In this document: one piece after another, positions 46,960 through 55,594 of the stretch
How positions within the stretch are numbered: position 1 is the first letter of the stretch
Layout of the letters: every line of letters starts with the position of its first letter
Source of the DNA: Saltatorellus ferox
GTDB taxonomy: Bacteria; Planctomycetota; UBA1135; GCA-002686595
Direction of reading: 5' to 3'
NCBI GenBank assembly: GCA_007751475.1
Contig: CP036434.1
Span: 5,647,524-5,711,523, forward strand
Length of the DNA stretch: 64,000 nucleotides
Translations under genes and position numbers: made by a program
The notes under the pieces: model-generated
Database searches by the model: none
Told to the model about the DNA's origin: nothing
Seen by the model: the letters and a program-made list of their open reading frames with translations, nothing else

Positions 46960-47312
46960 CCCAGCAGCATAATCGCGAGAGGCCGTAGCTTGTGCAGTCG
47001 TGGGCTGTACAACGCCCTGCGGTACGCCAGCGGGCGGTACGGCTTTGTGGCGGAACGGATAGGAATTCCAAGCGGGGTGGCACATCAACGCACTTCTCCT
47101 GCGAGGAAGGAGGCCCAGGTTCTCTCGCCCAAACCTCGAAGCGCCTGTCCATCGTCTGTGGGCGCCCTGGACGTGATCCTCAGTGGCCTGAGCTGGGAGG
47201 AAGTCGCCGGGGATTCAGGGGTGCGCGATGAAGCGAGGTCTGGATCGGCGGGGAGACGTGAGAGACGGAGGAGCGGCGCGCCGCCCCTGGCGTTTCTCTG
47301 GATCGAGGGGCA
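46960..47312. other. Spacer with no recognised gene
   Basis: It contains repeat copy C (47028-47055) preceded by a shorter related TGCGGTACG. Open frames here show no recognisable protein. It separates the unknown secreted protein gene from the frameshifted gene at 47313-48042. Confidence 0.5.
47028..47055 (+). repeat. 28-bp repeat, copy C
   Basis: CAGCGGGCGGTACGGCTTTG and the following GTGGCGGAA match copy A at 45483 in the same orientation, with one G fewer. Copies A and C form direct repeats 1.5 kb apart around the gene at 45592-46959. Confidence 0.85.
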
Positions 47313-48042
47313 CTACGAGGGCCAGATCGGGACCCGCATTCGAGAGCTGGCGACCTCCTTCGCCAGCGTGTCGGCGTTCAGCCCGCGCAGGCTGGAGTAG
47401 TCGACGCAGGCAGCGGCTCCCGCGAGGAGCCACATGCCGGGGACCAGCGCCGCCCTTGCGGTAGCGAGCTTCGCGGCCGGAAGCACGAGGGCCGACCCAT
47501 GCTGATCCCGGGCTTCGTGGTATGGGACCTGGGCGCTGGCCCCTTCTCGGAGCCCGAGGCGCCCCACCAAGACCTGCACGCGTCGAGTTCTGCGTCCGAG
47601 AACTCGATAGGTCGACCCTCTTCGTCGTGTGCGGTTGTCCGGAGCGGGACGAGGCGTCGGAGCGCGACCTCGACCGATCCGACGGCCAGGTTCGTGTTCG
47701 TGCTCAGTCTTACTCCGCGGTCGGTGATTCCTTCGACCTGGGTGCCCTTCTGGTCGACCAGGACGACCAAGACAAAGGGAACCGGGAGCGGACTCGTCTG
47801 GTAGATGACCCGGATGTCCACCCTGGTGTACCCCTGGGAAGGGCTGCGGGCCAGGCCTCGCTTCGACGGTCAACGCCTCGAGGGTGTCCTCCGTGCCCGC
47901 GACGCCAGTTGCGCCCGCTGGCAGCGGGCCGAGCACCGCCCATTGCCCACGTCGCGATCCGCCGTGCGCAGGGTCCAGATCAGAAAGAGGCCGGCGAGCC
48001 CCGCCACCACGAGCCACTTCCCGTGCGGACGCGTTTTCGCAT
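47313..48042 (-). pseudogene. Membrane-anchored protein gene broken by several frameshifts
   Basis: Reading from ATG 48042 (MRKRVRTG), coherent protein passes through all three minus-strand frames. First comes an N-terminal membrane anchor (GKWLVVAGLAGLFLIWTLRT), then QWAVLGPLPAGATGVAGTED and LTVEARPGPQPFP, then YTRVDIRVIYQTSPLPVPFV and EVALRRLVPLRTTAHDEEGR. The last frame gives VLVGRLGLREGASAQVPYHE, a hydrophobic C-terminal helix near MWLLAGAAACVDYSSLRGLN, and a stop at 47313. At least four single-base indels are needed to join them. The first needs one extra G near the GKW junction. No family is recognised. It is either a decayed gene or a stretch of poor sequence. Confidence 0.65.
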
Positions 48043-48072
48043 GGTATCCGCGAGCCCGCCGGCAGGTGAGGC

Positions 48073-50532
48073 TCAGTAGCCGCTACCGAAGGCGTTGACC
48101 CAGTAGGTCACGACCTGAAAGGGCGTCACGCCCGGCTGCGCTTGCCCCGACGTCGCGTCCATTCCGTAGTGGTACATGCAAAGGCCCGCTTCGTATTGCC
48201 AGCGGAAGTAGTCGCTCGGGTCCCCGATGGCGCCCAGGGTCCCCGAATACTCGGCGGTCTCTTCGACGGAGACCGAGTACATCGACCCACCGGTCACGGA
48301 GGCACTGGAGCCGAAGGACGCGAAGCCCACGCTGAAGTCCGCGTCGATTCCGATCGAGAGCGAGCGCTCCTCCTCGGTCGTTTGCCGCTCCGTCAGCGCG
48401 AAGCCGAGACGGGTCGACCCACTCTGGGGCACGGTGACCACCGAATGATCGCGCCAGCCGACGAAGGGCTGCCGGTGCGCGTCCAGTTCGACGAGCGAGC
48501 GGTAGCTCGCGGGGTCCCCCACCGTGTGCGGGCGCAGGTCCGTCGGGATCGCGAGCGCTGGGCCCACGACCTGGTTGTAAAGGTCGGCGGACCACTGGTA
48601 CTCCCGTGTTCCCACCGGAATGCTGAGGACCATCCGCTTCCCCACGTCGTCCGGGTCCGAGGCGCTGACGACCTCGTACTCATAGCCGTGGAAGAGGGTG
48701 CCCTGGAAGACCATCACGTCCTCGGCGTGGCCTGCCGTGTTGGTGCGGAAGACCGTCGTGCTGCTGGTGGACACGTCATTCTTCGTCAGGACCTGCTCGA
48801 GGGTCTGCTTGACCTCCGCGGAAGCGAAGTCGGAGAGCGGCCCGGTGGTCACGCCCGTGTAGAACGAGAACGCCGCGCTCGTGGTCACGCCAAGGCTGAC
48901 CTCCTGGGACGTGGAGTTCTGGTAGGAGGTCTCGCAGCTATCGTAGTCCTGATCGATTCCCCCGCGCGTGGGAGGCGCAGTCAGGAGCACGAGCGGGATC
49001 GGATCCGCGAGCGTGATCTGTTCGATCCCCGTGGATCGAATGATGAGGCCGTCCCCGTCGAAGTCCCCGACGGCCAGTGACGGGGGATAGACGCGCTGGT
49101 TCAGGCTGATTCGTTCCGGAAGCTCGGTCGTGCTCACCGCTCCCTGGGACCAGTCGAGGATCCGGGCCCGCAGGATCCCCTCTCCGCCGATGGCGAACTG
49201 ACTTCCGACGACCACCTCATCCGCGCCGTCCGCATCGACATCGCCCGCCTCCAGCTTGATCCTCAGCGGGCCACTTGCGAAGAACACGTTGCCGGAAGGG
49301 GTCGTGCTCCAGGATGCGGTGGCGGAGTTCCAGCGGTGAGTATCAGGGCGAAACGCGCCGCTTCCGAGGACGGCCACCGTCACGATCGTGTCGAGGGAAC
49401 CGGGTCCGTCCGAGCGGGTCACGGCGTCCCACGAGCGGTGGAGTTCAAAGGCGCCGCCCAGGGAGTGCTGGCCCCTGTCGCTACTGTGAAGGCTGACGGT
49501 TTCCAGCTGGCCCGCGCCGTTGAGAAAGACCCCGCGGATCCCCATGGTGAGCCGCCGGCCACCACCGCTCGGGTTCGCCACCATCGAGACGACCGCGAGT
49601 TCCTCGACCCCGTTGCCGTCGTAGTCTCCGGCGGTCAGCCGCCCCTGGATCTCGGTGATGCCGAAGGCCTCCGCCCGGAACCAGTCGCCGAGCTGGGCAA
49701 AGGGAGCAGCGGCGGCTGCGTCATCGAACGGGAGGATCCAAAGGTCTCCGTAGTGGGAGTTCTCGCCAAACATGGCGACCTCGTCCACTCCGTCACCATC
49801 GATATCCGCGGCGACCGCCGTCACGTCCGTGTTTCGGAAACCGTACGCGGTCTCGAACAGCAGCCCGCCGCCGTCTTCCACGTCGTCGTAGACGCGGAGC
49901 CAGCCCGCGTACTCCGGTATGCCGAGGAGCTGGGGCCGTCCTGTGACGAGGATCTCGTCCCGGCCGTCGCCGTCCACGTCCCCCACGCTGAGACGCCCAT
50001 CGACGCAGTCTTCACCGAAGGGGCGCACGATCTCCACGGTCATGATGGCGGTCGCCGTGGGCGCCGGGCTGTCGAATACTTGAAGGTGGAAGCGATCGAG
50101 GGCGGGGTCCTGCATGAGCACGATGAGTTCGTCCTCGACGTCGGAGTCGACGTTGCCCGCGGTGGTCGCGCGTATGCGTCCCGTCGCGAGGACGAAGTCC
50201 GTCTCCGTCGCGCGGATCGCATAGGACGTCCCCGCATCGTCGAGGAGGTCGGCGACGCTGTCCCCGGGCCCGCGGTCGGGCTGCGCGATGAAGATCTCGC
50301 TTCGCTGGAGAAGACCGACGGTGTCCTCGCCGAGGGGGTGGTAGCCGGGCGGATGGGGGTCGTCGTAGCCGAAGGCGTCGACCGTGTAGTGAAGCCGCTG
50401 CAGGAGGGCGCTGGGTGTGGGGCGTGCTGGCGGCTGCAGCTGGGAGCTCACCTGGCAGAACGCCGGCGCTGGCGAGGCGGACAGCACGCCGAGGGTCGTG
50501 AGGGCGAGCAGGGGCAGGAAAGGCGCATTCAT
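48073..50532 (-). CDS. Secreted FG-GAP/VCBS-repeat protein with C-terminal beta-rich domain
   Basis: 819 aa from ATG 50532, preferred because GGAG lies six bases upstream; an ATG four codons earlier contains that site. A signal peptide (LALTTLGVLSASPAPA) is present. Residues about 90-520 hold FG-GAP/VCBS calcium-binding repeats (GNVDSDVEDELIV, GDVDGDGRDEILV, ADIDGDGVDEVAM, GDYDGNGVEELAV, GDVDADGADEVVV, GDFDGDG), i.e. an integrin-like propeller. The last 280 residues are alternating polar/hydrophobic, Ser/Thr-rich strands (EVSLGVTTSAAFSFYTGVTT, VSTSSTTVFRTNTAG). They resemble the stem of aerolysin/ETX-type proteins, but this is only a pattern impression. It is divergent from the ECF sigma gene. 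Confidence 0.75.
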   Translation of the reverse strand: MNAPFLPLLALTTLGVLSASPAPAFCQVSSQLQPPARPTPSALLQRLHYTVDAFGYDDPHPPGYHPLGEDTVGLLQRSEIFIAQPDRGPGDSVADLLDDAGTSYAIRATETDFVLATGRIRATTAGNVDSDVEDELIVLMQDPALDRFHLQVFDSPAPTATAIMTVEIVRPFGEDCVDGRLSVGDVDGDGRDEILVTGRPQLLGIPEYAGWLRVYDDVEDGGGLLFETAYGFRNTDVTAVAADIDGDGVDEVAMFGENSHYGDLWILPFDDAAAAAPFAQLGDWFRAEAFGITEIQGRLTAGDYDGNGVEELAVVSMVANPSGGGRRLTMGIRGVFLNGAGQLETVSLHSSDRGQHSLGGAFELHRSWDAVTRSDGPGSLDTIVTVAVLGSGAFRPDTHRWNSATASWSTTPSGNVFFASGPLRIKLEAGDVDADGADEVVVGSQFAIGGEGILRARILDWSQGAVSTTELPERISLNQRVYPPSLAVGDFDGDGLIIRSTGIEQITLADPIPLVLLTAPPTRGGIDQDYDSCETSYQNSTSQEVSLGVTTSAAFSFYTGVTTGPLSDFASAEVKQTLEQVLTKNDVSTSSTTVFRTNTAGHAEDVMVFQGTLFHGYEYEVVSASDPDDVGKRMVLSIPVGTREYQWSADLYNQVVGPALAIPTDLRPHTVGDPASYRSLVELDAHRQPFVGWRDHSVVTVPQSGSTRLGFALTERQTTEEERSLSIGIDADFSVGFASFGSSASVTGGSMYSVSVEETAEYSGTLGAIGDPSDYFRWQYEAGLCMYHYGMDATSGQAQPGVTPFQVVTYWVNAFGSGY

Positions 50533-50780
50533 GGGGATCTCCATCGGGTTCGGGGTCTGTGGGAACCAGGTGGGCGCCCATGGGCCGGCCGGACTGCCAC
50601 GATTTCGCCAGATCCGCGAAATCGCCCCATTCCTGGCAGTCCTGGCCCGAAGGCGGCGCCTCCCTCCCCATGCGAACGGTCCCACGCACCCGAAGCGCCC
50701 CGTGCCGGGGCAGCTGGCGCCGCCCGCCTGCGCCTCCGATCCCGGAAAGGCCCAGGGCGATCCGCACCTATACTCGAGCC

Positions 50781-51332
50781 ATGGCATCCGAAGCGAACCG
50801 TCCCCACTTCCTGAGTGAATTGTTCGAGCAGGTCCAGGTGGAGCTTCGTCGGCTCAGCACCGCCGCCATGAACCAGGAGCGCAGCGAGCACACGCTGCAA
50901 CCCACGGCGCTGATGAACGAGCTCTGGATTCGCCTGCAGACCGGCGGTGCCGAGATGCCCGTGGACAAGGGACCTTTCCTCGGACTCGCGGCGAAGGTCA
51001 TGCGTCAGGTCCTCGTCGACCATGCGCGCGCGAAGAATCGCCTGAAGCGGAGCGGCGGATGGCGTCCCGTGACGATCGCCGTCGCAGAGGGCCTGGCTGC
51101 CGGCGAGGGCGGCGACGGCGAAGAGGAAATCGACGTCGTCGACCTGGACCTGGCACTGGCCGACCTTCGAGAGGTTTCGGAACGCCAGGCCGAGGTCGTC
51201 GAGCTCCGCTTCTTCGCGGGGCTCGAGGTGGACGACGTGGCCGCCGCCCTCGGGATCTCGCCTCGCACGGTGGCGCGGGAGTGGCGCTTCGCGAAGGCCT
51301 GGCTCCACAAGCGCATGGGAGAGCTGGAATGA
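50781..51332 (+). CDS. ECF-type sigma-70 factor (planctomycetal ECF family)
   Basis: 183 aa. Region 2 is weak but present (FLSELFEQVQVELRRLSTAA, then LQPTALMNELWIRL). Region 4 is clear: REVSERQAEVVELRFFAGLEVDDVAAALGIS ending in an HTH (PRTVAREWRFAKAWLHKRM). The pattern fits the Sigma70_ECF family abundant in planctomycetes. The stop overlaps the ATG of the kinase gene (ATGA, 51329-51332), so the two are made together. The kinase may control the sigma factor, as proposed for planctomycetal sigma/kinase pairs. No anti-sigma gene is present. Confidence 0.9.
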   Translation: MASEANRPHFLSELFEQVQVELRRLSTAAMNQERSEHTLQPTALMNELWIRLQTGGAEMPVDKGPFLGLAAKVMRQVLVDHARAKNRLKRSGGWRPVTIAVAEGLAAGEGGDGEEEIDVVDLDLALADLREVSERQAEVVELRFFAGLEVDDVAAALGISPRTVAREWRFAKAWLHKRMGELE

Positions 51333-54031
51333 GCGGCGCAGAGCGGCACCAGCGCGTCCAGCGGTGGTTCGAAGAGCTTTGCGACCTGGACGATGCGGCG
51401 CGAGCCGAGGCCCTGGAGCGGATCGGGGATGAGGCCCTGGTGCAGGAGGTTCGCGGCCTCCTCGACGCGGACGGAGCAGCCGACGGGCTCGAGCGTCCCG
51501 CCGCCGAGCACATGGGAGACCTTTCCTCGGAGGCCCCGCTGAAGAGCGATGCGCTGCCCGAGGCGATCGGGGAGTTCGAAATCCTGCGCGTCCTCGGCGA
51601 GGGCGGGATGGGGATCGTCTACGAAGCCGTCGCGCGATCGCCGAGGCGCAAGGTGGCGCTCAAGGTCATCAAGCAGGGTCTTCTGAGCGAGGCTTACCTG
51701 CGCCGTTTTCAGCGCGAGGCCGAGGTGCTGGCGCTGATCGAACATCCGGGGGTGGCGCGCATCTACTCCGCCGGGACGTCGCCCGTGGACGGAGTCGATC
51801 GGCCGTTCATCGCGATGGAACTCGTGCGCGGCGTGAACATCGTCGAGTATGCAGAGGCGCAGCACCTGGACCTCGCGGGACGCCTGGGTCTCGTGGCTCA
51901 GCTCCTGGAGGCCGTCCACTTCGCCCATCGCCAGGGTGTGGTCCATCGTGACCTGAAGCCGGCCAACGTGCTCGTCACGGATAGCGGGCAGATCAAGGTC
52001 CTCGACTTCGGGGTGGCGCACATCGCTGACCCCGACAGCTCGCTCCTCACCAGCGCCACGCAGGTCGGGGAGGTTCTCGGAACCTTGCCGTACATGAGCC
52101 CCGAGCAGATCGTGGCGGACGAGGGGGACGTGAGCATCGACGTGCGTTCCGATGTCTACGCGGCCGGAGTGATCGCCTACCAGCTTCTGTCGGGCAAGCT
52201 TCCCCTGGACGTTCGTCGGCGGACGCTCGTGGAGGCCGCCCGCATCATCGCGGAGGAAGACCCGGTCAGCCTCTCCAAGCTCGACACCCGGCTGCGGGGC
52301 GACGTGGACTGGATCATGCAAACCGCGCTCGCCAAGGACCGGCGCGACCGCTACGAGAGCGCTGAGGCGTTTCGCAGCGACATCCAGCGCTTCCTCGAGA
52401 ACGAGCCCGTTCGCGCGCGACCACCCAGCAAGCTGGATCAAGTCGCCAAGTTTGCGCGCCGGAACCGCGGCCTCGTCGCCGGCCTTTGCGCGGCTTTCGT
52501 GGCGCTCGTGGTGGGACTCTTCGTGGCGCTGCTGCTCCTGGCACGCACGTCGGAGCTGCTCGAGGCAAGGGACGAGGAGGTGGCCGCGGCCGAGGAGGCG
52601 ATCCAATTCCTGGAGGACGTCTTCGCGCAGTCGGACCCGCTGGAGACAGGCCGGGTGCTCCTGTCGGAGGTCGCCATCCGTGCCGCCGAACGCTTCGAGA
52701 ACGAACTCACCGACCGCCCCATCCAGCGCGCCCGACTGCTGAACTCCATCGGAAAGACCTTTCTCGATCTGCAGATGGCCTCGGAGGCGGAGCCGCTTCT
52801 CGAGGAGGCGCTGGAGCTCCGCGCAGAACACCTCGGGAAGGAAACCGTCGAATACGCGCAGACCCTGGAGCGCGTCGCCCGTGTACGTCAGCTGGACGGA
52901 GAGTGGCAGGCGGCCTACGAACTGCAGGCAGAGGTGCTCAGGATCCGGCGGTCGAAGCTGGGTCCCTCTTCGCTCGTGGCCGACGCCCTCGGCAACCTGG
53001 GCGCCTCCGCGGGCAGGCTGGGTCGCTTCGAGGAAGACCTGGAGTGTCGCGAGAAGGCCGTGGAGATGTCGCAGGAACTCCACGGCCCGCTGGACAGCCG
53101 AACGATCGGACATCGAATCGGCCTGGCAGGAGTGCTCGCCTTCAGCGGCCGGGCCCAGGAGGCGCTCGCGCTCACGGAGGAGCTCCTGCCGCTCGAAGCG
53201 TACGTCTCACCTCCACTTCGAATTCGGCTGCGCGACCAGAAGGCGTTTGCGCTTCGCTTCGAGGGACGCCTCGAGGAATCGCTCGATGCCCTCGAAGAAG
53301 CCAGGGCCATCGCCGTGGTCCACTACGGAGAGGAGTCGGGGATTTTGAGGGAGATCGACACGGGTCGCGCCATGGCGATGTCCGGTCTCGGACGGCAGGA
53401 CGAGGCCATTGCCATGCTGCGCCGGGTCCTGGAGGGAGCGCGTTCGATCGAGAAGGAGGATCCCATGGCGGTGGCCCTCTGCATGCACAACCTGGCCTAC
53501 GTGATCCATGACCTGCCTGCTCCGGACAACGCGGAGGCGGAGACGCACTATCGCGGCGCCATGCGGTGCGTCGCAGGGGAAGGCGCGGGTGTGGCCGGGT
53601 TCACCTTCATGGCGCAACACAACCTGGCCATGTGGCTGGAGAGAGTCGGACGAGTCGAGGAGGCCGAGGTCGAGATGACTGCCGCCTACCTGGGCCGAAG
53701 AGAACTCCTCGGCGAGGACGACCACAACACGCTTGCGTCGCTGCGCAGCCTCGCGGGGATCCTGGCCACGAGGAAGCAGCACGCGGACTCTGCGGCGCGC
53801 TACCGGGAATTCCTGAAGCACGGCGTCCCCGTGATGGGGCCGAGTTCGTTTCCGATCCAGACGGCGCGCCTGCAGCTCGCGGCGGAACTGGCGCGGGACG
53901 GGCGCCCCGACGAGGCGCGCGTCGTGGTAGAGGAAGCGAAGGCGCGCACCTCCGAGATGCTCGATCCAGAGGGGTTCCAGGCGCGGGTCGAGAAGACGCG
54001 GGAGGTGATCGAGCGCGAAGACAGGCGCTAG
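51329..54031 (+). CDS. Membrane Ser/Thr protein kinase with C-terminal TPRs
   Basis: 900 aa from ATG 51329. Residues about 80-350 are a complete Hanks-type kinase: LGEGGMGIVYEA (from about 89), lysine in KVALKVIKQG, HRDLKPANV (about 206) and DFGVAHI (about 228). One transmembrane helix (LVAGLCAAFVALVVGLFVAL, about 380-405) follows. The rest is outside or on the far side of the membrane and made of TPR-like helices (about 430-890, e.g. SIGKTFLDLQMASEAEPLLE). A short N-terminal helix region precedes the kinase. It is translationally coupled to the ECF sigma factor, which is its likely partner. Confidence 0.92.
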   Translation: MSGAERHQRVQRWFEELCDLDDAARAEALERIGDEALVQEVRGLLDADGAADGLERPAAEHMGDLSSEAPLKSDALPEAIGEFEILRVLGEGGMGIVYEAVARSPRRKVALKVIKQGLLSEAYLRRFQREAEVLALIEHPGVARIYSAGTSPVDGVDRPFIAMELVRGVNIVEYAEAQHLDLAGRLGLVAQLLEAVHFAHRQGVVHRDLKPANVLVTDSGQIKVLDFGVAHIADPDSSLLTSATQVGEVLGTLPYMSPEQIVADEGDVSIDVRSDVYAAGVIAYQLLSGKLPLDVRRRTLVEAARIIAEEDPVSLSKLDTRLRGDVDWIMQTALAKDRRDRYESAEAFRSDIQRFLENEPVRARPPSKLDQVAKFARRNRGLVAGLCAAFVALVVGLFVALLLLARTSELLEARDEEVAAAEEAIQFLEDVFAQSDPLETGRVLLSEVAIRAAERFENELTDRPIQRARLLNSIGKTFLDLQMASEAEPLLEEALELRAEHLGKETVEYAQTLERVARVRQLDGEWQAAYELQAEVLRIRRSKLGPSSLVADALGNLGASAGRLGRFEEDLECREKAVEMSQELHGPLDSRTIGHRIGLAGVLAFSGRAQEALALTEELLPLEAYVSPPLRIRLRDQKAFALRFEGRLEESLDALEEARAIAVVHYGEESGILREIDTGRAMAMSGLGRQDEAIAMLRRVLEGARSIEKEDPMAVALCMHNLAYVIHDLPAPDNAEAETHYRGAMRCVAGEGAGVAGFTFMAQHNLAMWLERVGRVEEAEVEMTAAYLGRRELLGEDDHNTLASLRSLAGILATRKQHADSAARYREFLKHGVPVMGPSSFPIQTARLQLAAELARDGRPDEARVVVEEAKARTSEMLDPEGFQARVEKTREVIEREDRR

Positions 54032-54083
54032 GAGTGCGCGCCAGACCCTCGCGACGGGATGGGCTCTAACTCCGGATCTTTGG

Positions 54084-54315
54084 AGGAATCTGTGGGACGG
54101 ATGCGCCTCTTTCGCTTGGGTGACAAGGGCTTGGGGGTTTCGGCTTGGGGATGGAGGCAGTCTGTTGGGCGGCTGGGCGGCTACCAATACAACCAAGGAA
54201 GCGGGAGGAGCGGGAGCTTGGGAGGCGCGGCGGCCTTGGGAGACATGGAGAGTTGTCAGGGTGCGAGCTTGGCCCTGGCCCACGCGTTGTGACGGGGAGG
54301 CAAGAGTGAGAGGTT
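54084..54315 (+). repeat. Left arm of a long imperfect inverted repeat flanking the transposase
   Basis: Collinear blocks match the reverse complement of the right arm. AGGAATCTGTGGG at 54084-54096 pairs with 55452-55464. CAACCAAGGAAGCGG at 54190-54204 pairs with 55355-55369. GCGAGCTTGG and the next 8 bases at 54263-54280 pair with 55277-55294 with one mismatch. AGGCAAGAG at about 54299 pairs with 55251-55259. Spacing between blocks is conserved within about 10 bases, but the intervening sequence has diverged. Confidence 0.75.
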
Positions 54316-54441
54316 CGGGGGCGCGGAGTGCGAGTCGGCCGGTGGGAAAGGTCTGCCGAGTATACTGTTTCAGGGCGGATGGGGAATTTGGCTAGAGTGC
54401 CGAGTTTGGGCTTCAAAGTGTAGTTTGGAGGGCGTTTGGGG

Positions 54442-54470
54442 TTGATGAATTGGATCGTTTTGGCTATGAT
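54442..54470 (+). promoter_or_regulatory. Promoter giving a leaderless transposase mRNA
   Basis: TTGATG at 54442-54447, a 17-base spacer and TATGAT at 54465-54470. The ATG of the transposase starts at 54476, five bases after the -10 box, so the transcript would start at or next to the start codon. No ribosome binding site is possible. Confidence 0.6.
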
Positions 54471-54475
54471 CTTGC

Positions 54476-55171
54476 ATGGCGAAAGCGCGCATGGGGAGGG
54501 CGGTTGTTTTGCAGGCCGTGTTTGGTTTTGCGTTGCCGAAGAAGCGTCGTGGGCCGAAGAGGACCAAGGATTCTCGGGTGGCCCATGGGAGTCGGGAGGA
54601 GATGAAGGGCGGTGTGGCCCATGTCACGATCAAGCTGAAGATGGGGCTTCGGTCCCTTCGGAAGAAAGAAGAGATGGCGGTGCTGAGGGCGGCGATTGCG
54701 CGCGTGAATCAGGGCAAGCTGGTTCGGATCGTGGAGTTCTCGGTGATGAGCAACCACGTGCACCTGATCGTGGAGGCGGAGAACTCAGGTGACCTTTCGA
54801 AGGGGATGGCGAGTTTGAATACCGGGTTGGGGATGAGGCTGAACCGGCTTTGGGGTCGGGTGAGGCAAGGGAGCGTTTTTGCAGAGCGTTTCCATCTGGA
54901 GGTGATCAAGTCGCCGACGCAGATGCGGAACGTTTTGAAGTACGTGTTGCGAAATGATGTGCACCACGGGCTCGGGTTGGGGATCCTGGATCCTTGTTCG
55001 AGCGCGATGTCCTTTGGCGGTTTTGCGGAACGGCAGGGTGCAACCAAGGTCGATTGCGTGAGCGTGGAAGCGCAGACATGGCTTCTGCGAACTGGATGGA
55101 CGAAGGGGGGTCAGAAGGGATTGCTCACGATCCACGACCTCCCGCGTGTCACCGGGGTTCTTCAGGCGTAG
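54476..55171 (+). CDS. REP-associated-type (RAYT/Y1) HUH transposase
   Basis: 231 aa single-domain Y1 endonuclease. The HUH motif is HVH in SVMSNHVHLIVEA. The catalytic tyrosine is probably in LKYVLRNDVHH. The ribosomal-like segment GSVFAERFHLEVIKSPTQMRN matches the RAYT/IS200-like family. Such enzymes nick single-stranded hairpin DNA and are linked to the spread of REP palindromes. Base composition is T/G-rich and clearly unlike the neighbours, which suggests transfer. Long imperfect inverted repeats flank the gene on both sides. The start is fixed by the adjacent -10 box. Confidence 0.85.
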   Translation: MAKARMGRAVVLQAVFGFALPKKRRGPKRTKDSRVAHGSREEMKGGVAHVTIKLKMGLRSLRKKEEMAVLRAAIARVNQGKLVRIVEFSVMSNHVHLIVEAENSGDLSKGMASLNTGLGMRLNRLWGRVRQGSVFAERFHLEVIKSPTQMRNVLKYVLRNDVHHGLGLGILDPCSSAMSFGGFAERQGATKVDCVSVEAQTWLLRTGWTKGGQKGLLTIHDLPRVTGVLQA

Positions 55172-55241
55172 CTCGCGCCTCCGTGGCGACCCGTGGCGAG
55201 CCGTGGGGGAACGGCTTCGCGACTCCCACTCTTCGCCTCCG

Positions 55242-55464
55242 CGACTCGACCTCTTGCCTGCGTCTCTCAAGGCGGAGGCCAGGCCCAAGCTCGCGTACTT
55301 TCATCCCCCCATCCCTCACAGGGGCTCCGCGACCCCTCGACCCTCCCGCCTCCTCCGCTTCCTTGGTTGCATTGGCCGGAGTTCCAGAGTTCAACGGATT
55401 CAACTCCAGGCGCAGAGCTCCTTGTTCGCCGCAGGTCGGGAGCGTTTCAGGCCCACAGATTCCT
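55242..55464 (-). repeat. Right arm of the long imperfect inverted repeat
   Basis: Reverse-complement partner of 54084-54315. The conserved blocks are CCCACAGATTCCT (55452-55464), CCGCTTCCTTGGTTG (55355-55369), GGCCAGGCCCAAGCTCGC (55277-55294) and CTCTTGCCT (55251-55259). The remaining 130 bases to the next gene (55465-55594) contain nothing recognised apart from a possible promoter for the large protein gene. Confidence 0.75.
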
Positions 55465-55594
55465 CTGAAGACCCCTAACTCCTGTGGCGGAATCAGCTAC
55501 GGGTCGGCACCGCCAAGAGGAAAGCGGCTAGTGTGAATGCCCGGCGATACGCAGCGTAGGCCTGGCCTCTCCCTTCCCCCCGCCTCCCTCCGCC

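Larger units (their letters stand above)
54084..55464 (+). mobile_element. RAYT-type transposase with long inverted repeats
   Basis: The element is defined by the outermost matching blocks of the two arms (54084 and 55464), with the transposase gene in the centre. Flanking sequence just outside (GGATCTTTGG on the left, CTGAAGACCCC on the right) shows weaker similarity, so the true ends may lie up to 20 bases further out. No target-site duplication was recognised. Confidence 0.6.
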
